Source of the DNA: Heterocephalus glaber
Lineage: Eukaryota > Chordata > Mammalia > Rodentia > Bathyergidae
Direction: 5' to 3'
DNA: 64,000 nucleotides
NCBI RefSeq assembly: GCF_000247695.1
Contig: NW_004624795.1
Location: 5,168,467-5,232,466, forward strand
A program made the position numbers and the translations under genes. The notes under the pieces were generated by a model. The model made no database searches. It was given only the letters and a program-made list of their open reading frames with translations, and was not told the origin of the DNA. Below are positions 10,866-21,944 of this stretch, in pieces. Position 1 is the first letter of the stretch. Each line of letters starts with the position of its first letter.

Positions 10866-11005
10866 GATCAATCAGTTTTGTCCCAAGATAGGATACAATC
10901 ACATCCGCAAAAACTTCTTTTCAAATAAAGTAGTATTTATGGGTAGTAGGGATTAGGACCTTATATTTTGGGGGGACTACTGAGGCTAGATAATAGCTTC
11001 CAAAG
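10866..11005 (-). mobile_element. MLT1-like LTR, antisense (second part)
   Basis: TACAATCACATCCGC and GGGATTAGGACCTTATATTTTG resemble the reverse complement of the 5' end of an MLT1 LTR. It continues the part at 7,475-7,800. Confidence 0.6.
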
Positions 11006-11009
11006 TTAT

Positions 11010-11290
11010 TTCCCTATTATTATTATTTTCCATATTATTTTTCTATCATCTTTTTGATGTCTGCAAGGTCTGTAGTGGTACCTTGTTTCATTCCTGTTTT
11101 CTCTCTCCTTTTGAATTTGTCAATCTTATGAGAAACAGAATCGGCTCCTTGTTTCATTGATTTTCCTCTTGCTTTCCAGTTTTTCTTTTTCTATTTTAAA
11201 TTTTTTAAGTTCAGTTCTTTATGGTTCTTTTCTTCTGCTTGCTTTGGGTTTATTCTTCCCAAATTCTTGAGGTAGGAGCTTAGATTTTTG
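11010..11290 (-). mobile_element. L1 ORF2 fragment, antisense (second part)
   Basis: AT-rich sequence continuing the antisense L1 ORF2 broken at about 7,470. It ends at an ID copy. Confidence 0.65.
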
Positions 11291-11292
11291 GG

Positions 11293-11392
11293 GGGTTTTT
11301 GGTTTTGTTTTGGTTTTTTGGTACTGGGGATCGAACTCAGGACCTTGTGCTTGCAAGACAGGCAATGGAACCACTGAGATAAATCCCCAGCC
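11293..11392 (-). mobile_element. ID SINE
   Basis: GGTACTGGGGATCGAACTC to GATAAATCCCCAGCC. Confidence 0.9.
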
Positions 11393-11396
11393 TTGT

Positions 11397-11565
11397 TTTA
11401 TTTATTTATTTGTTTATTTATTTATTTATTTATTTATTTTAGTCAAAGTCTTTGTAGTTCATTCCAGCCTTAAACTCACTGTGTAGCTCAGGCTGGCCTC
11501 TAACTTGTGGGAATCCTCCTCCCTCAGCCTCCCGAGTGTAATGCTGGGATTACAGCTCATCACGG
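11397..11565 (-). mobile_element. B1 SINE with TTTA tail
   Basis: A TTTA run at 11,397-11,440 then GTAGTTCATTCCAGCC to GCTGGGATTACAGC. Confidence 0.82.
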
Positions 11566-11721
11566 TATACCTCACAGGACCTCACACAAAACTGCACATA
11601 GAAGATGCTTGACCTGAACTGTGACCCAACTCCCTAAACATCTCCAGCATTCTGGTATTTTAACACACGCCCAACTTTCTCTGAGAAAGCCATACCATTC
11701 TGCATGGTTTAAGAGACTTTT

Positions 11722-11802
11722 TTTTTTGGTACCAGGGATCAAACTTGGGATCCTGCACTCTCGAGGCAGGCGGCGGAACCACTGAGCTAAATCCCCAGCC
11801 CA
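11722..11802 (-). mobile_element. ID SINE with intact target duplication
   Basis: GTTTAAGAGACTTTT at 11,707-11,721 and 11,803-11,817. Confidence 0.95.
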
Positions 11803-11824
11803 GTTTAAGAGACTTTTGAAAAAG

Positions 11825-11945
11825 CAACTGGGTATAATCCCAGCACTCAGGGGGCTGAAGCAGAAGGATTGCCATGACTTCAATGCCAGCCTGGACTACA
11901 CAGGGAGAACCTGTCTCAACAAACCAAACAAACAAACAAACAAAC
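11825..11945 (+). mobile_element. B1 SINE, 5'-truncated
   Basis: GGGTATAATCCCAGCACTCA to ACCTGTCTCAAC with an AAAC-repeat tail. Confidence 0.82.
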
Positions 11946-12093
11946 CCAGCTCTTTTCTGTCAGGTATTTCTGTGGGTTCTCTACTCATCTTTGGAAATTT
12001 GGAATCAGAGTATCAATAAGTAGGCATTTCTCCTTCTTGGGCTGTGAACTGACCTTGTCCATTTCCACCTGTATTTCTGTTCGTTCGTCTTAT

Positions 12094-12174
12094 TTTGTTT
12101 TTCGCTGCTAGTGATTGAACCCAGGACCTCGATGTGCTACACACGTGCTCCATCTCTGAGCTGCAGCCTGGCCC
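12094..12174 (-). mobile_element. Old ID SINE
   Basis: CTGCTAGTGATTGAACCCAG to TCTGAGCTGCAGCC. Confidence 0.65.
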
Positions 12175-12348
12175 TCAGTCCGCACTGTCTTGCCATCCCT
12201 TCCCGGGCTGGTGTGCCTTCTCCTCCCCGATAGCCAAATCCTGCCCTTTCTTTGGGACCGACAGCACCGCCTTCCGAAAGCCTCCTGTGACTACTTCAAG
12301 TTGCTTTCCCTCTCACTCACCTTTCACTGGGGACTCTCGCTTCCTAAA

Positions 12349-12445
12349 GGCTAGGGATGTAGCTCAGGAGCTGGGGCACTTGCTTAGCATGCAGGAGGTC
12401 CTGGGTTTGATCCCTAATCAGCAGCAGCAGCAGCAGCAGCAGCAT
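12349..12445 (+). mobile_element. Old ID SINE with CAG/CAT tail
   Basis: GGCTAGGGATGTAGCTCAGG to TTGATCCCTAATC, then a CAG/CAT triplet run at about 12,419-12,455 in place of the A-tail. Confidence 0.75.
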
Positions 12446-12449
12446 CAGC

Positions 12450-13700
12450 ATCATCACAAGCTGGTCTTGTCTCTGCGGTGATATCGCACACCTCGGTGTA
12501 AGAGGGACTCTGGATCCAGGGCTAAATAGCTACCTGACTTTAGCCAGATTATGTGACATCTTCGAGCCTCAGTCTCCCCCTTTCCTGCAAACAAGGAAAC
12601 TGATTCCAATACGGTTGGTTGCTCCGCTGAGAAAGACAGTAGTCGAGGGAACTGAGCGGTTGAGAGTGTGCTGTGCCCACCATGCAGCTACACCACTGGC
12701 ATCGACGCGACAGTCACCAGTGTGGCCTGTCAGGATCTTCCTGCTGAGCCCACCCCCAAAAGCTCGCTGCATAGTTCAGGCTGGCCCGGAACTCTCAGCG
12801 ATCCTCCTGCCTGGGTCTCCCGAGTGTTGCCCCAAACCTTTGGGACAGGGTCATCTCTCTCCCTCATACCAGGCCCTAGCCAGGGAAGGAGAACCACTGT
12901 GCGATGCAGCAGGACGGGAGGTGTTGGCCAGTAAGCTCAGGTCAGAGATGGACAGGAAAAGGCCCTCCAAGGCCAGGGCGGGCCATTTCCTGGAAAATGT
13001 GGGCTTTGAGGATCCCAGGGTGGCTGGGAGCCCGGCTCATTTCCTGGCCTGGCTCCTTTGCTGGTTATCAAATGGCCAATAAAGCAGGGCTAATAAAAAT
13101 CAATGGGCTTGGACCTCACGGCTCCCGTGGCATCCCAGCACCAGGGAGTCTGGGCTTCGATGCTGGCCCGGCCTGGGGGGCAGGAGGCGGGAATGGCTCT
13201 CCAGGAGCCCCCTTGTGGCCTGCCAGTTGTGGACGAGGCGGTCACATCTTCCCCCGTCCACGCAGCTGCATGAATTGCTCGGACTCTGTGTATTTTCTCT
13301 TGCCCGATGTGAAGCCCTGAAAAGCAGGAATTATCTAGGCAGTGATTTTGGTGGACGCTGAGGTCTCCTCAGATGCACCGGGACTTGAGAACGTGTCTAG
13401 GGTCTTCTCACAATCCGGTGTGGCCCTGGGCTTCCAAAATGTGAAGGAAAACAAAAAGAACCCTAACTCCCAAACCAGACATTTCCCAATGTCCAGATGT
13501 TCAGCAGCAGGCAAACCGAGCGTCGGGATGTGAGCTCATTTCACAATTTCTTCTTCAGTATACCTCCAGATGTGGGGTCCAGCTGGGCAGAGAGAGCAAC
13601 CTCCCCAGGAGACCATTCCCCTCCTGCTTCTCCCCTTTCCCTTCCTGCTGCCCGGAGAGTTGGAGCGACAAAGGCAGGGCACAAATATCGCTAGGAAAAA
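12450..13700. other. Single-copy intergenic DNA with a homeobox-type site pair
   Basis: Apart from one B1 fragment nothing repetitive is seen. CCAATAAA at 13,076-13,083 is followed by CTAATAAAAATCAAT. Confidence 0.5.
12765..12828 (-). mobile_element. B1 fragment
   Basis: ATAGTTCAGGCTGGCCC, GATCCTCCTGCCTGGGTC. Confidence 0.65.
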
Positions 13701-13714
13701 AATCCTAACCCTCA

Positions 13715-13825
13715 GAGCCCTGCCTTCCCCAGCACTCAGGAGGCTGAGGCACGAGGATCACTGCCTCAGGTTCGAGGCGAGCCTGGGCTACATAGCGAGA
13801 CCCTGTCTCAAAAAACAAAAAAAGT
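13715..13825 (+). mobile_element. B1 SINE
   Basis: CCCCAGCACTCAGGAGGCTG to GACCCTGTCTCAAAA. Confidence 0.88.
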
Positions 13826-14104
13826 AAAAACAAAAAAACTAATCTGGATTCAAGTCCTGGTCTTGCCTCCTACTGGGTAGTAGGTTCTTCATTTGAAAAA
13901 TGAAGATTAAAAACTACTATGTCCCACGGGATAGAAGAATTAAATGGACCAACTTGGTGAGCAAGGGCCCAGTAAACCACTGATGACTCTGTAGCATGAG
14001 TTCTGAAGGCCCCGGGGAGACAGCAGTGTGGTCTTCCAGGCCTGGGGTGGTGCAGGGCGCACACTGCTTGGTTTGGGCTCACTTGGGAACAGTGACTTCC
14101 AGCC

Positions 14105-14285
14105 TGTTGGGAAGGTGGGGACTCGAAACTCCAGCACTGAGGGAGGCTGAGGCAGGAGGATCACATGTTAGAGTCCCTCCAGGGCACTTTAGGCAGATGC
14201 TCTCTCAAAATTGAAAAAATTAACAAAAGGCTGGGGATGTAGCTCAGAGGCAAAGCACCTGTGTTTGATTCCCCAGTACCAGGGG
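14105..14285 (+). mobile_element. Composite SINE (B1 + degenerate ID)
   Basis: B1 with ATGCTCTCTCAAAATTG end, then GGCTGGGGATGTAGCTCAG to GATTCCCCAGTACC. Confidence 0.8.
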
Positions 14286-14353
14286 AAAAAAAACGACTTA
14301 CAACCTTGCATTTCAGGAGTTGCCCAAGGTAGTTCTAAAATCTTACCTCTTGG

Positions 14354-14456
14354 GCCAGGGATTTAGCTCAGTGGTTTCGCTGCCTGCTGCGCAAGTACAA
14401 GGACCCAAGTTCAATCCCCGGTACCAAAAAAACAAACAAAAAAACTCAAAGTAGTT
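14354..14456 (+). mobile_element. ID SINE with intact target duplication
   Basis: AAAATCTTACCTCT at 14,337-14,350 and 14,457-14,470; tail of A and AAAC. Confidence 0.93.
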
Positions 14457-14589
14457 AAAATCTTACCTCTCGATGACCAAACAAACTTCACTTTATTATA
14501 CAAATAATTTATAGTTTTACTTTGGAATTCAGTTTCAGTTGGTAGTAACTCTATCATTGTCTTTGGAATCTGACTTATTTATGTTTTTT

Positions 14590-14672
14590 CTTTTTTTTGG
14601 TTCCGGGGATCGAACTCGGGTCCTTGTGCTTGCGAGGCAAGCGGCGGAACCACTGAGCTAAATCCCCAGACC
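14590..14672 (-). mobile_element. ID SINE
   Basis: GGTTCCGGGGATCGAACTC to CTAAATCCCCAGACC, with TATTTATGTTTTTTC and TATTTATGCTTTTTC flanks. Confidence 0.92.
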
Positions 14673-14689
14673 ATATTTATGCTTTTTCT

Positions 14690-15262
14690 ATTGATTTCCT
14701 GGCTCCTGGCTGACTCCTCCAGCCCACAGTCACCTAGCCTGACGCCTGTCAGGGACCCAGGAGGCCAGGCTTTCCCACCTCGCAGCGACAGGCAGACAAA
14801 GAAACCAGAGCCGAGATGCGCTGTCAGCAATTGTCCCTTCCTTCTGTAGGTGAAGGAGGGAAAGAAGGCAGGGCCAAGGACAAGAGAGGCCCACCGAGGA
14901 GGCAATGCGGTGACCTGGACTGCGGGGCTTAGGGGTAGCCAAGGGCTGGGGGCGGGGCGAGTGCCGAGCATGCACAAAGCTTGGGTTGGGGGCCACAGCT
15001 GAAGAGCAAGAAGAGGAGAGGGAGGGAGGAAATGGGGGAGGGAAGGGGAGGGGAGAGGTGGAAGGGGAGGGGAAGTTGACCAAGAGAAGTCTAGGGCAGA
15101 AAATTCTCCTGGAGGAAATTAGAAATCGAAGGTGTATCATCCGGCTCTGTTCTCCCTTGGAAGGTTCAGGATTGGGGGCTGAGATCTCATTCCACCTGTC
15201 TTTCTCCCCACATCTGCGGCATGGTGGGTCCTGCTCTTCAGGACCAGAGTTTTAATCCCCAT
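14690..15262. other. Single-copy DNA with a purine-rich tract
   Basis: GGGAGG/GAAGGGGAGG-rich DNA at about 15,000-15,080. No gene recognised. Confidence 0.5.
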
Positions 15263-15435
15263 TAAAATACCAGTGTCATTCTTCACACAACTGTAAAACA
15301 ATCCTAAAATTCATACAGAAACACAGAAGACTCAGAATAGCCAAAGCAATCCTGAGCAAAAAGAGCAAGGCCAGAGCGATCACCATATCTGGTTTCAAAA
15401 TACACTCAGAGCTCGAGTAACAAAACCAGCATGGT

Positions 15436-15586
15436 GAGCCCGACGTGGTGATGCACACCTGTAATCCCAGCACTCTGGAGGCTGAGGCAGGAGGATCCCT
15501 GTGTATTCAAAACCGACCTGGGCTTCATAGTGAGTTCAATACCAGCCTGAATTACAAAAGGGAGGCACTGTCCAAAAAAAAAAGAC
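15436..15586 (+). mobile_element. B1 SINE, long form, inside L1
   Basis: CGTGGTGATGCACACCTG to GGAGGCACTGTCCAAAA with the duplicated CATAGTGAGTTCAAT part. Confidence 0.88.
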
Positions 15587-15926
15587 ACCTCCAGAACAAA
15601 TAATCCAATCAAAACGTGGGCAAATGAACTGAACAGACAATTCTCAAAAGAGTAAATGAAAATCACCAATAATTATATGAAAAAAATTCAATGCGTTATG
15701 TTCATGTACCAACTCCCCATAACAAATGGAATCATTTTGTATTGCAAACATGTGCTCATTAAAATTTTTTAAATTAAAAAAATGAAAGCCACTGAAATGC
15801 AACATCCTAAACATTGATGAATAATACAAGAATATATTTTACGGGTAAGAAAAAAGCTCAACATCTTTAGCCTCAGGGAAATGCAAATCAAAACTACATG
15901 AGATCCCCTTTTACCCCACTCGGAAT

Positions 15927-16008
15927 TTTTTTTCGGTCCCAGGAATCGAACTCAGGACCTTGTGCTTGCCAGGCAGGTGCGGCACCACTGAGCTACATCC
16001 TCAGACCA
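15927..16008 (-). mobile_element. ID SINE inside L1
   Basis: Target duplication CCCCACTCGGAAT (15,914-15,926) and CCCCACTCAGAAT (16,009-16,021). Confidence 0.92.
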
Positions 16009-16048
16009 CCCCACTCAGAATGGCTATCATCAAAAATACAAAAAGCAG

Positions 16049-16128
16049 GGGCCGGGGATTTAGCTCAGTGGTGCTGCCTGCATCGCAAGTACAAGGTCCC
16101 AAGTTTGATCCCCGGTACCAAAAAAACC
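16049..16128 (+). mobile_element. ID SINE inside L1
   Basis: GGCCGGGGATTTAGCTCAG to GATCCCCGGTACC. Slightly shortened variable loop. Confidence 0.92.
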
Positions 16129-16685
16129 AAAAAAAGAACAATAAAAGCTGGGAAGGATGCTGGGAAAAACAAACATTTCTACACTGTTTGTGGAAAAGTA
16201 AATTAGTACTGTGGAAATCAGTATAGAGATTCCTTTAAAAACTAAAACCAGAACTACCATAAGATCCCACTATATCACTCTTTGTTACACACCTGAAGGA
16301 ATTAAAGTCAACATACTATAGAGATACCTGCATATCCAGATTTATTGCAGCAAAACTCACAATAGCTAAGATACAGAGTCAGCCAAGATCCCTTCAATGG
16401 ATAAATGAATAAAGAAAATCTGGTATAGATACACAATGGAGTATTACTCAGCAATGAAAAGGAACAAAACCATATTACATGCCGGAAGATGGATGGAACT
16501 GGAGATCATCGTGTTAAGCAAGACAAGCCACAGGAAGAAAGATAAGTACCACCATTTTCCCTAATACGTGGAATAAGGGAGGGGAGAGGCAACATGAAAG
16601 GAGGACAGGAGGAGAGGATGGAAGAGAAAGAGAGCTGTAAGGGAGGCTAAGGGGGGGTGGATATGATCACAGTATGTTATATACA

Positions 16686-16803
16686 TGTATGAAAATGATG
16701 GTGTGCACCTGTAATACAGCACTTGGGAGGCCGAGACAGGAGAATCACCACGAGTTCAAGGCCAGCCCGGGCTACATAGTGAAAACCTGCCTCAAAACCC
16801 AAA
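16686..16803 (+). mobile_element. B1 SINE
   Basis: GATGGTGTGCACCTGTAAT to AAAACCTGCCTCAAAA at the end of the L1 fragment. Confidence 0.87.
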
Positions 16804-16809
16804 ATAAAT

Positions 16810-17585
16810 ACAAGGCGGGAAAGGAGTGGAGAGCACGGACGGAGGCTTGAGCTAGGCAGCAGCCTCCTCGGCCTCACCCGTGCCCCGAGGTGCAGGCAGA
16901 CGCCCAAACCAGAGCCACTCTTTCACCCCGCGGCTGAGTCAAAAATCACTCCAGGCCTTGCAATCGGTCAGAGTAAAAATAGTACTCGGCCACACTGAGA
17001 CGCTTCCAAGGAAACCTTTCAGGGACAAATAAAATGCTTTTATGGGGAAAGGTTTGCATCCAGCATCCGAGGCATCTCAGAAATGCAACAGCAGCGGCTC
17101 AGGTTTCTCGCACCTGCACCGGGCGCGGGCGCGGAGCGGGGGCTGCAGGGCCGCGCGGGGGTGAGGTGCGGAGACCGCCCCGGGAGGAGCCTCGGGTTGG
17201 ACACAGCGCCTCTCGGGTCCAGGGCCCAGAAGTAACTGCTGAAGAAAACAAGCAAGCCCCACCTTCCCGGGGAGAGGAAGCGGCCGGCCTCGCTTTGTCA
17301 CCTTCGCACATTCCTCAAGCGCTCACCCCCGGCCTTTTGGCTCCGACCTCCGGTCGGGCCCCAACATCCAACTGAAAAACTCAGAGAGGCCCCGGCACCA
17401 CGTTCCAAGGTCCACGGAGGCGACGACTAAACAAATGGAAATTTGGGGTAAACTGCGTTGTTTTCCAAAGAATGTGTAAGGGGGAGAGGAGAGAGAAGGA
17501 TAACCACGAATCTTTAGGTAAAGTAGCACAGTAAAAAGGGACAAGAAGAGGGCTATAGTATGTGCTCCCCAAATTCCCAAACTGT
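16810..17585. promoter_or_regulatory. CpG-dense block, no gene recognised
   Basis: CpG is dense at about 17,100-17,350. Open frames exist on both strands, as expected for GC-rich DNA; none matches a family I know. Confidence 0.4.
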
Positions 17586-17589
17586 CTTT

Positions 17590-17733
17590 TTTTAAAAGAC
17601 AGGCTCTCGATATCAAGTTCATTTTGGCCTTGAACTCACTACATAGCTCAGGCTGGCCTGGAACTCATGTCAGTTCTCCTGCCTCAGCCTCCTGAGGGCT
17701 GGGATTACAAACCTGTGCCACCACGACTGGCTC
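17590..17733 (-). mobile_element. B1 SINE, long form
   Basis: AGACAGGCTCTCGATATC to CACCACGACTGGC. Confidence 0.87.
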
Positions 17734-17758
17734 AAGAGTATGAAAATTATCTATGGTA

Positions 17759-17863
17759 GGGGCTGGAGGTGTGGCTCGGTTACCTGAGTTGAGTAAGTGC
17801 TCAGGTAAAGAAAGCACTTACCTGGGGTGGGTGAGGCCCTAGATTCCATCCTCAGCACTGAGA
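17759..17863 (+). mobile_element. Old ID SINE with internal duplication
   Basis: GGGGCTGGAGGTGTGGCTC to TTCCATCCTCAGCAC; the loop contains a repeated TACCTG/CTCAGGTAAAG part. Confidence 0.6.
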
Positions 17864-18009
17864 GAGGGGAGGGAGACAGAGACAGAAAGATAAAGGGAAA
17901 GAAAAATAACCCTAAGGCAGTTTTCTATAACATACAAACTGTTGAACTTTGAAATGAATTCAGCCACACACACTGTGAAACGTGTGACCTTCCATGGCAA
18001 CTACATAAA

Positions 18010-18236
18010 ATGCAAACTGCTCAGGAGGCTGAGACAGGAGAATCACTGCAAGTTTGAGGTCAGCCTAGACTACATAGTGAGCTCAAGGCTGGCCTGGACT
18101 ATATAGTGAGACCCTGTCTTTAAGAAAACAGACAAGGGCCGGGGATTTAGCTCAGGGGCCTGGGATTTAACTCAGTGGTTCCGGCGCCTGCCTCAAAAGC
18201 TCAAGGTCCCAAGTTCGATCCCTGGTACCAAAAAAC
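18010..18236 (+). mobile_element. B1 followed by ID with duplicated head
   Basis: B1 at about 18,010-18,134, then an ID at 18,135-18,236 whose GGGATTTAGCTCAG box occurs twice (GGGGATTTAGCTCAGGGG, then GGGATTTAACTCAGTGG). Confidence 0.88.
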
Positions 18237-18412
18237 CCCCCAAAAAACAAGAAAACAAACAAACAAACATACAAACAAGCCAGTGAGTGGAAGCTTCACT
18301 GATCCCAAAACAACAAGGAATTCTCTCCAAGCTATTCATTTACCCTCCCTGTAAAATGGGTACATTCCTTCCTCTCCATGTACCTCACTGTACCAGATGA
18401 GACCAAAGCTGA

Positions 18413-18491
18413 GTGCCAGGGATTTAGCTCAGTGGTTCCATCACCTGCCTGGCAAGCACAAGGTCCTGAGTTCAATCCCCGGTACCAAAAA
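18413..18491 (+). mobile_element. ID SINE
   Basis: CCAGGGATTTAGCTCAGTGG to TCAATCCCCGGTACC. Confidence 0.9.
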
Positions 18492-19540
18492 CAAAAAAGA
18501 GAAGATGTGGATGTAACAGGTGTATTGGAAGTGCTTCGAAAATTAACAAGCCCCATAGGAAGCTGTCTCTCCCAGCCACGGCTGGGGGCTGGGTCCAACC
18601 CGAGAGCAGTTCAGGGTTCATTCTACTGTTCCACAGCTTCTGAGAGTAAGGTAAGCTCTGTCATGGGCCAGGGGACAGGGCCAGGGGAGGCAAGGCACCT
18701 GCAGTGGGTGTGTTATGCTGCTGGGAGGGGCGTGTGGCCCGGGAGATGAGGAGAGTCCCCTGCTCCCTGGACTCAGGGTGTGGCTGCAGAAGCAGCCCTG
18801 GATTTCCTTCCCCTTGAAAACTAAAGCTCCCTGTATTTCTTTCTCCATGTCCCAGCTAGGCTGTGGGGCTGGAAATTAGCATTCTGCTCCACTCCAGTAT
18901 ACTGTGGCACCTCCCTTTAGGGGCTGAAATGATGGCTTTTAATAAGCTGGTTCCAGGCACCTGTCACCAGTAATGGAAATTCTACCCAGGAAGATAGAGT
19001 GCTTCTTGTTAAAAGACCAGGAGGTAATAAATTTCCCCAGACATAACTCAGCTTCCAAATCAGGGCCCAAGAGAGTGGCTTCCACCTTCCGGCAGCAAGC
19101 TCGGGCTCCTGGCCCTGCCGACCTGCTGGGTGACCTCCAGCGAGGACTCCCCCTTCACTCCACTTGCAGTTGGGGGAGTCTGAGGTGCACATGGGGGTGA
19201 CTGGCAGATGTGACTGTCCCCCGTCTGTGTCCTGGATAGGATGCAGCAGGAAGGATCAGCACCATGAATCTCCACGCTCCATCTGTTCTCGCCAAATCCA
19301 AAACTTTTCCATCCCAGGGACCCTGGTCATGGAGATTCCAGATCAGCTCATTACAGAAATTCAGGTGAATGTGGTCACATCCTTCCTTATCGCTGGGTTT
19401 TTCTTCCTGAGTCTGACCACTGGTACCCATTGTAAGGAATGGAGATGGGCGTATAGATCATCCCATGGCTCAGTCACCACATGGTGAGAAAATTTAAATA
19501 TGTATCTGCCATCCAGAGTCCATAGTGAATCGATTTGTTT
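18492..19540. other. Single-copy intergenic DNA
   Basis: No gene or repeat family recognised. Confidence 0.45.
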
Positions 19541-19544
19541 TTCA

Positions 19545-20130
19545 AAAGACATATTCAAGAATATTCATAGTAGCTTTCTTCGCAACAGAGGAAAAACAAA
19601 CAACTCCAATGTCTAGCCTCAGGAGAATGGATAAACAGTTGTGGTACACCCATACAATGGAGTAGCAGACAGCAATTAAAAAGAATTCGCTGCTGATTTA
19701 ACCATGTGGATAAAGCTGATCTGATACATTCTGTCGAAGGTTTTGTTATTGTTGTTGTTATTGTTTGAGACAGGGTCTCACTATGTAGTTGAGGCTGACC
19801 TTGATCTCACTATGTAGCTCAAGAGGGCCTCAAACTTTCAGCAATCCTCCTGCTTCAGCCCCCTGAGTGCTGGGATTACAGGCATGTGCCACCACGCCTG
19901 GCCATGATAGACATTCTGTTGAGTGGAAGAAACTAGACCCCAAAGAGTATACATTGTATAACTCTATTTACTTGAAGTTCAAAGGCAGGCAAAATAAATC
20001 AATGTGGATAAAAATCAGAATCACTATTACCTACTGGAAAGGGGTTGGGGCGAATGCTTAGGGTTAAAGAAATATTCAACATCTTGTTTTGCATTGTGGT
20101 TACATGGGTAAATATTCATCAAACCAGCAT
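19545..20130 (+). mobile_element. Old L1 3'-end fragment
   Basis: GGAGAATGGATAAACAGTTG, ACAATGGAGTAGCAGACAGC and AAGAAACTAGACCCCAAAG are typical of an old L1 3' region. It is split by an antisense B1 at about 19,742-19,905. Confidence 0.7.
19742..19905 (-). mobile_element. B1 SINE, long form, inside L1
   Basis: TTGAGACAGGGTCTCACT to CACCACGCCTGGCC; imperfect target duplication (GATACATTCTGT / GATAGACATTCTGT). Confidence 0.88.
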
Positions 20131-20170
20131 TTAAAATTAATATGCAAAAAACCCCATAAAATTAATATGC

Positions 20171-20327
20171 AGCTGGGTGTATGGTGCATGGTGGTAATCC
20201 CAGCAATCAGGGAGGCTGAGGCAGGAGGATTGCTAAAAGTTGGAGGCCTTCTTGAGCTACATAGTGAGTTCAAGGTCAGCCTCAACTACATAGTGAGACC
20301 TTGTCTCAAAAAACAAAAAGGAAACAT
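20171..20327 (+). mobile_element. B1 SINE, long form
   Basis: GCTGGGTGTATGGTGC to GACCTTGTCTCAAAA with the duplicated part. Confidence 0.88.
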
Positions 20328-20411
20328 TTTAAAATTAAAATTAAAAAACAATATCCAGTACTGAATACATGTTACACCTCAGAAAAAAGAGGGAAAGCTA
20401 TTTTTTAAATG

Positions 20412-20520
20412 AAACACCCATAGTGTGGAGGCACATCTGTAATCCCAGATACTCTGGCAGCCAAGGTGAGAGCAGCCTGGGGAATATAGTAAGATTACAT
20501 CTGCAAAACAAAACAGAAAA
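20412..20520 (+). mobile_element. Old B1 SINE
   Basis: GTGGAGGCACATCTGTAATC to TTACATCTGCAAAAC. Confidence 0.7.
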
Positions 20521-20634
20521 GAGCCCAGGGTATATTTTTCCACTGGAAAGATTTCTCTGGTGTCTTTCTTCATAAGCTATCAAATGTCCTGACTTTAAAA
20601 GAAAAGAGAATGACATGATAATTTAAAAATCAAG

Positions 20635-20822
20635 CTGGGTGTGGTAGCACGTTCCTGTAATCCTTGCTGCTCGGGAGGCAGAGGCAGGAGGATCCCAAAT
20701 TTGAGCCCCAGCAGGACAATTTCGTGAGATCTTGTCACAAAGTGAGAAGGACTGGGTGTGGATCTCAGTGGGAGCGCCCTTCCTTAGCACGTGTGAGGCC
20801 CTACAGCCCATCCCAGGAACAT
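20635..20822 (+). mobile_element. Composite SINE (B1 + degenerate ID)
   Basis: GCTGGGTGTGGTAGCAC to GATCTTGTCACAAAG, then GGACTGGGTGTGGATCTCAG to CAGCCCATCCC. Confidence 0.75.
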
Positions 20823-20829
20823 AAAGCAA

Positions 20830-21940
20830 AAAGAAGTGCCGGTAAATAAATGTAAGTGTGCTGAGTGGTTTCAGGGTTTCCCATCCGAAGCACAAAGGAG
20901 ATTTTTTTCCGCCTTCATTTCCTCAGCATCTCAAGGATCAACCCTGGAGACACCAAGCAGGCACCACTACCTCTCCCTTCCTAGAGCTTGGTCCTGCAGC
21001 CTCCACTGTCCCGAAGCCTCCACGTTGTGCCTGCCATTTTTCCAAGTGAAACAAAGTAGAAACAAAACAAGCCACAAGCCATCTGCATTTCGGGAAATCT
21101 TGCGATTTGGGAGTTGCGTACAAAGCACTCCACCTCTGTTTGGCATGACAGTGTCAGACCCGTGAGCGAGCTCTCGGTCTGCTCCTCTGAGCTCTGCTGC
21201 AACCACTTCCGCCCTATATTTATTCTTTTTCAACTCACGAGGGGATTCAAGTCACAGGCGCTCAACTATCACAGAAACAGGGGTGGGGAAGAAGGGACAA
21301 GCTCTCCCGGGCTCTCCCCATCGCTGTCAAATATTTACTTTTGGTAAATATTTTGGTCTCTATGAACCAAAGGTAAAACTCTCGCCGGGGGTAAAGCGAC
21401 TCCGCTCCGGGTGGTCTCCGCCCCCTTCTCGCTCCCTCGTCTTCCAGCGAGGCTCTTTCTGTGCAAACAGATCTAGGCTTTGGGGGTGGGAGAGTGGCAT
21501 TAAAACTCAAAAGGCAAAGGGCACCAGTCTGAAGTGTTCAGCTTAATGAAATTTTACGTTCACGCAGCCGTAACCACTACCTGGAGCAAAACACAGAATT
21601 TTCCAAGCACTCTAAAAGCTATTTTTTTGTTCTCTCCCAATAAACACTGAGAAGAAGAATTTTTAACCTAATAATTTTTAAGCATTCCAGAGGGACCGTT
21701 CTCATCTGCCTGCCGAACATACAGGACATAACAATTTCCCTCTTATGGGTCATTTTTTAAAGTAACCATGGAAACCATCTAAGCGACCAATAATTACAAC
21801 AATACTTTGTGTTGGCCCATCTGGTGGATTGACTCCTACATATTCATGAAAGGCCTGCTTTCGACAAATACCTAATGACACTGGAAAATTTTCCGAGTCT
21901 AACATTACAAGATACAAAAAAAATAAAGTTCATGCAGAAT
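20830..21940. promoter_or_regulatory. Repeat-free block, candidate regulatory DNA
   Basis: SINE-free 1.1 kb. Contains a MEF2-like CTATATTTATTC near 21,215, CCAATAAA at 21,637-21,644, and an X-box-like GTAACCATGGAAAC at 21,762-21,775, followed by CCAATAATTA. Confidence 0.45.
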
Positions 21941-21944
21941 TTTG

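Larger units (their letters stand above)
15265..16680 (+). mobile_element. L1 3' end (ORF2 C-terminus plus 3'UTR), sense
   Basis: Recognisable L1 ORF2 text (CATACAGAAACACAGAAGAC, AAATGCAAATCAAAACTACA, TGGATAAATGAATAAAG, AATGGAGTATTACTCAGC) leading into the 3'UTR. Stops and indels make it dead. It is interrupted by a B1 at 15,436-15,586 and IDs at 15,927-16,008 and 16,049-16,128. Confidence 0.9.
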
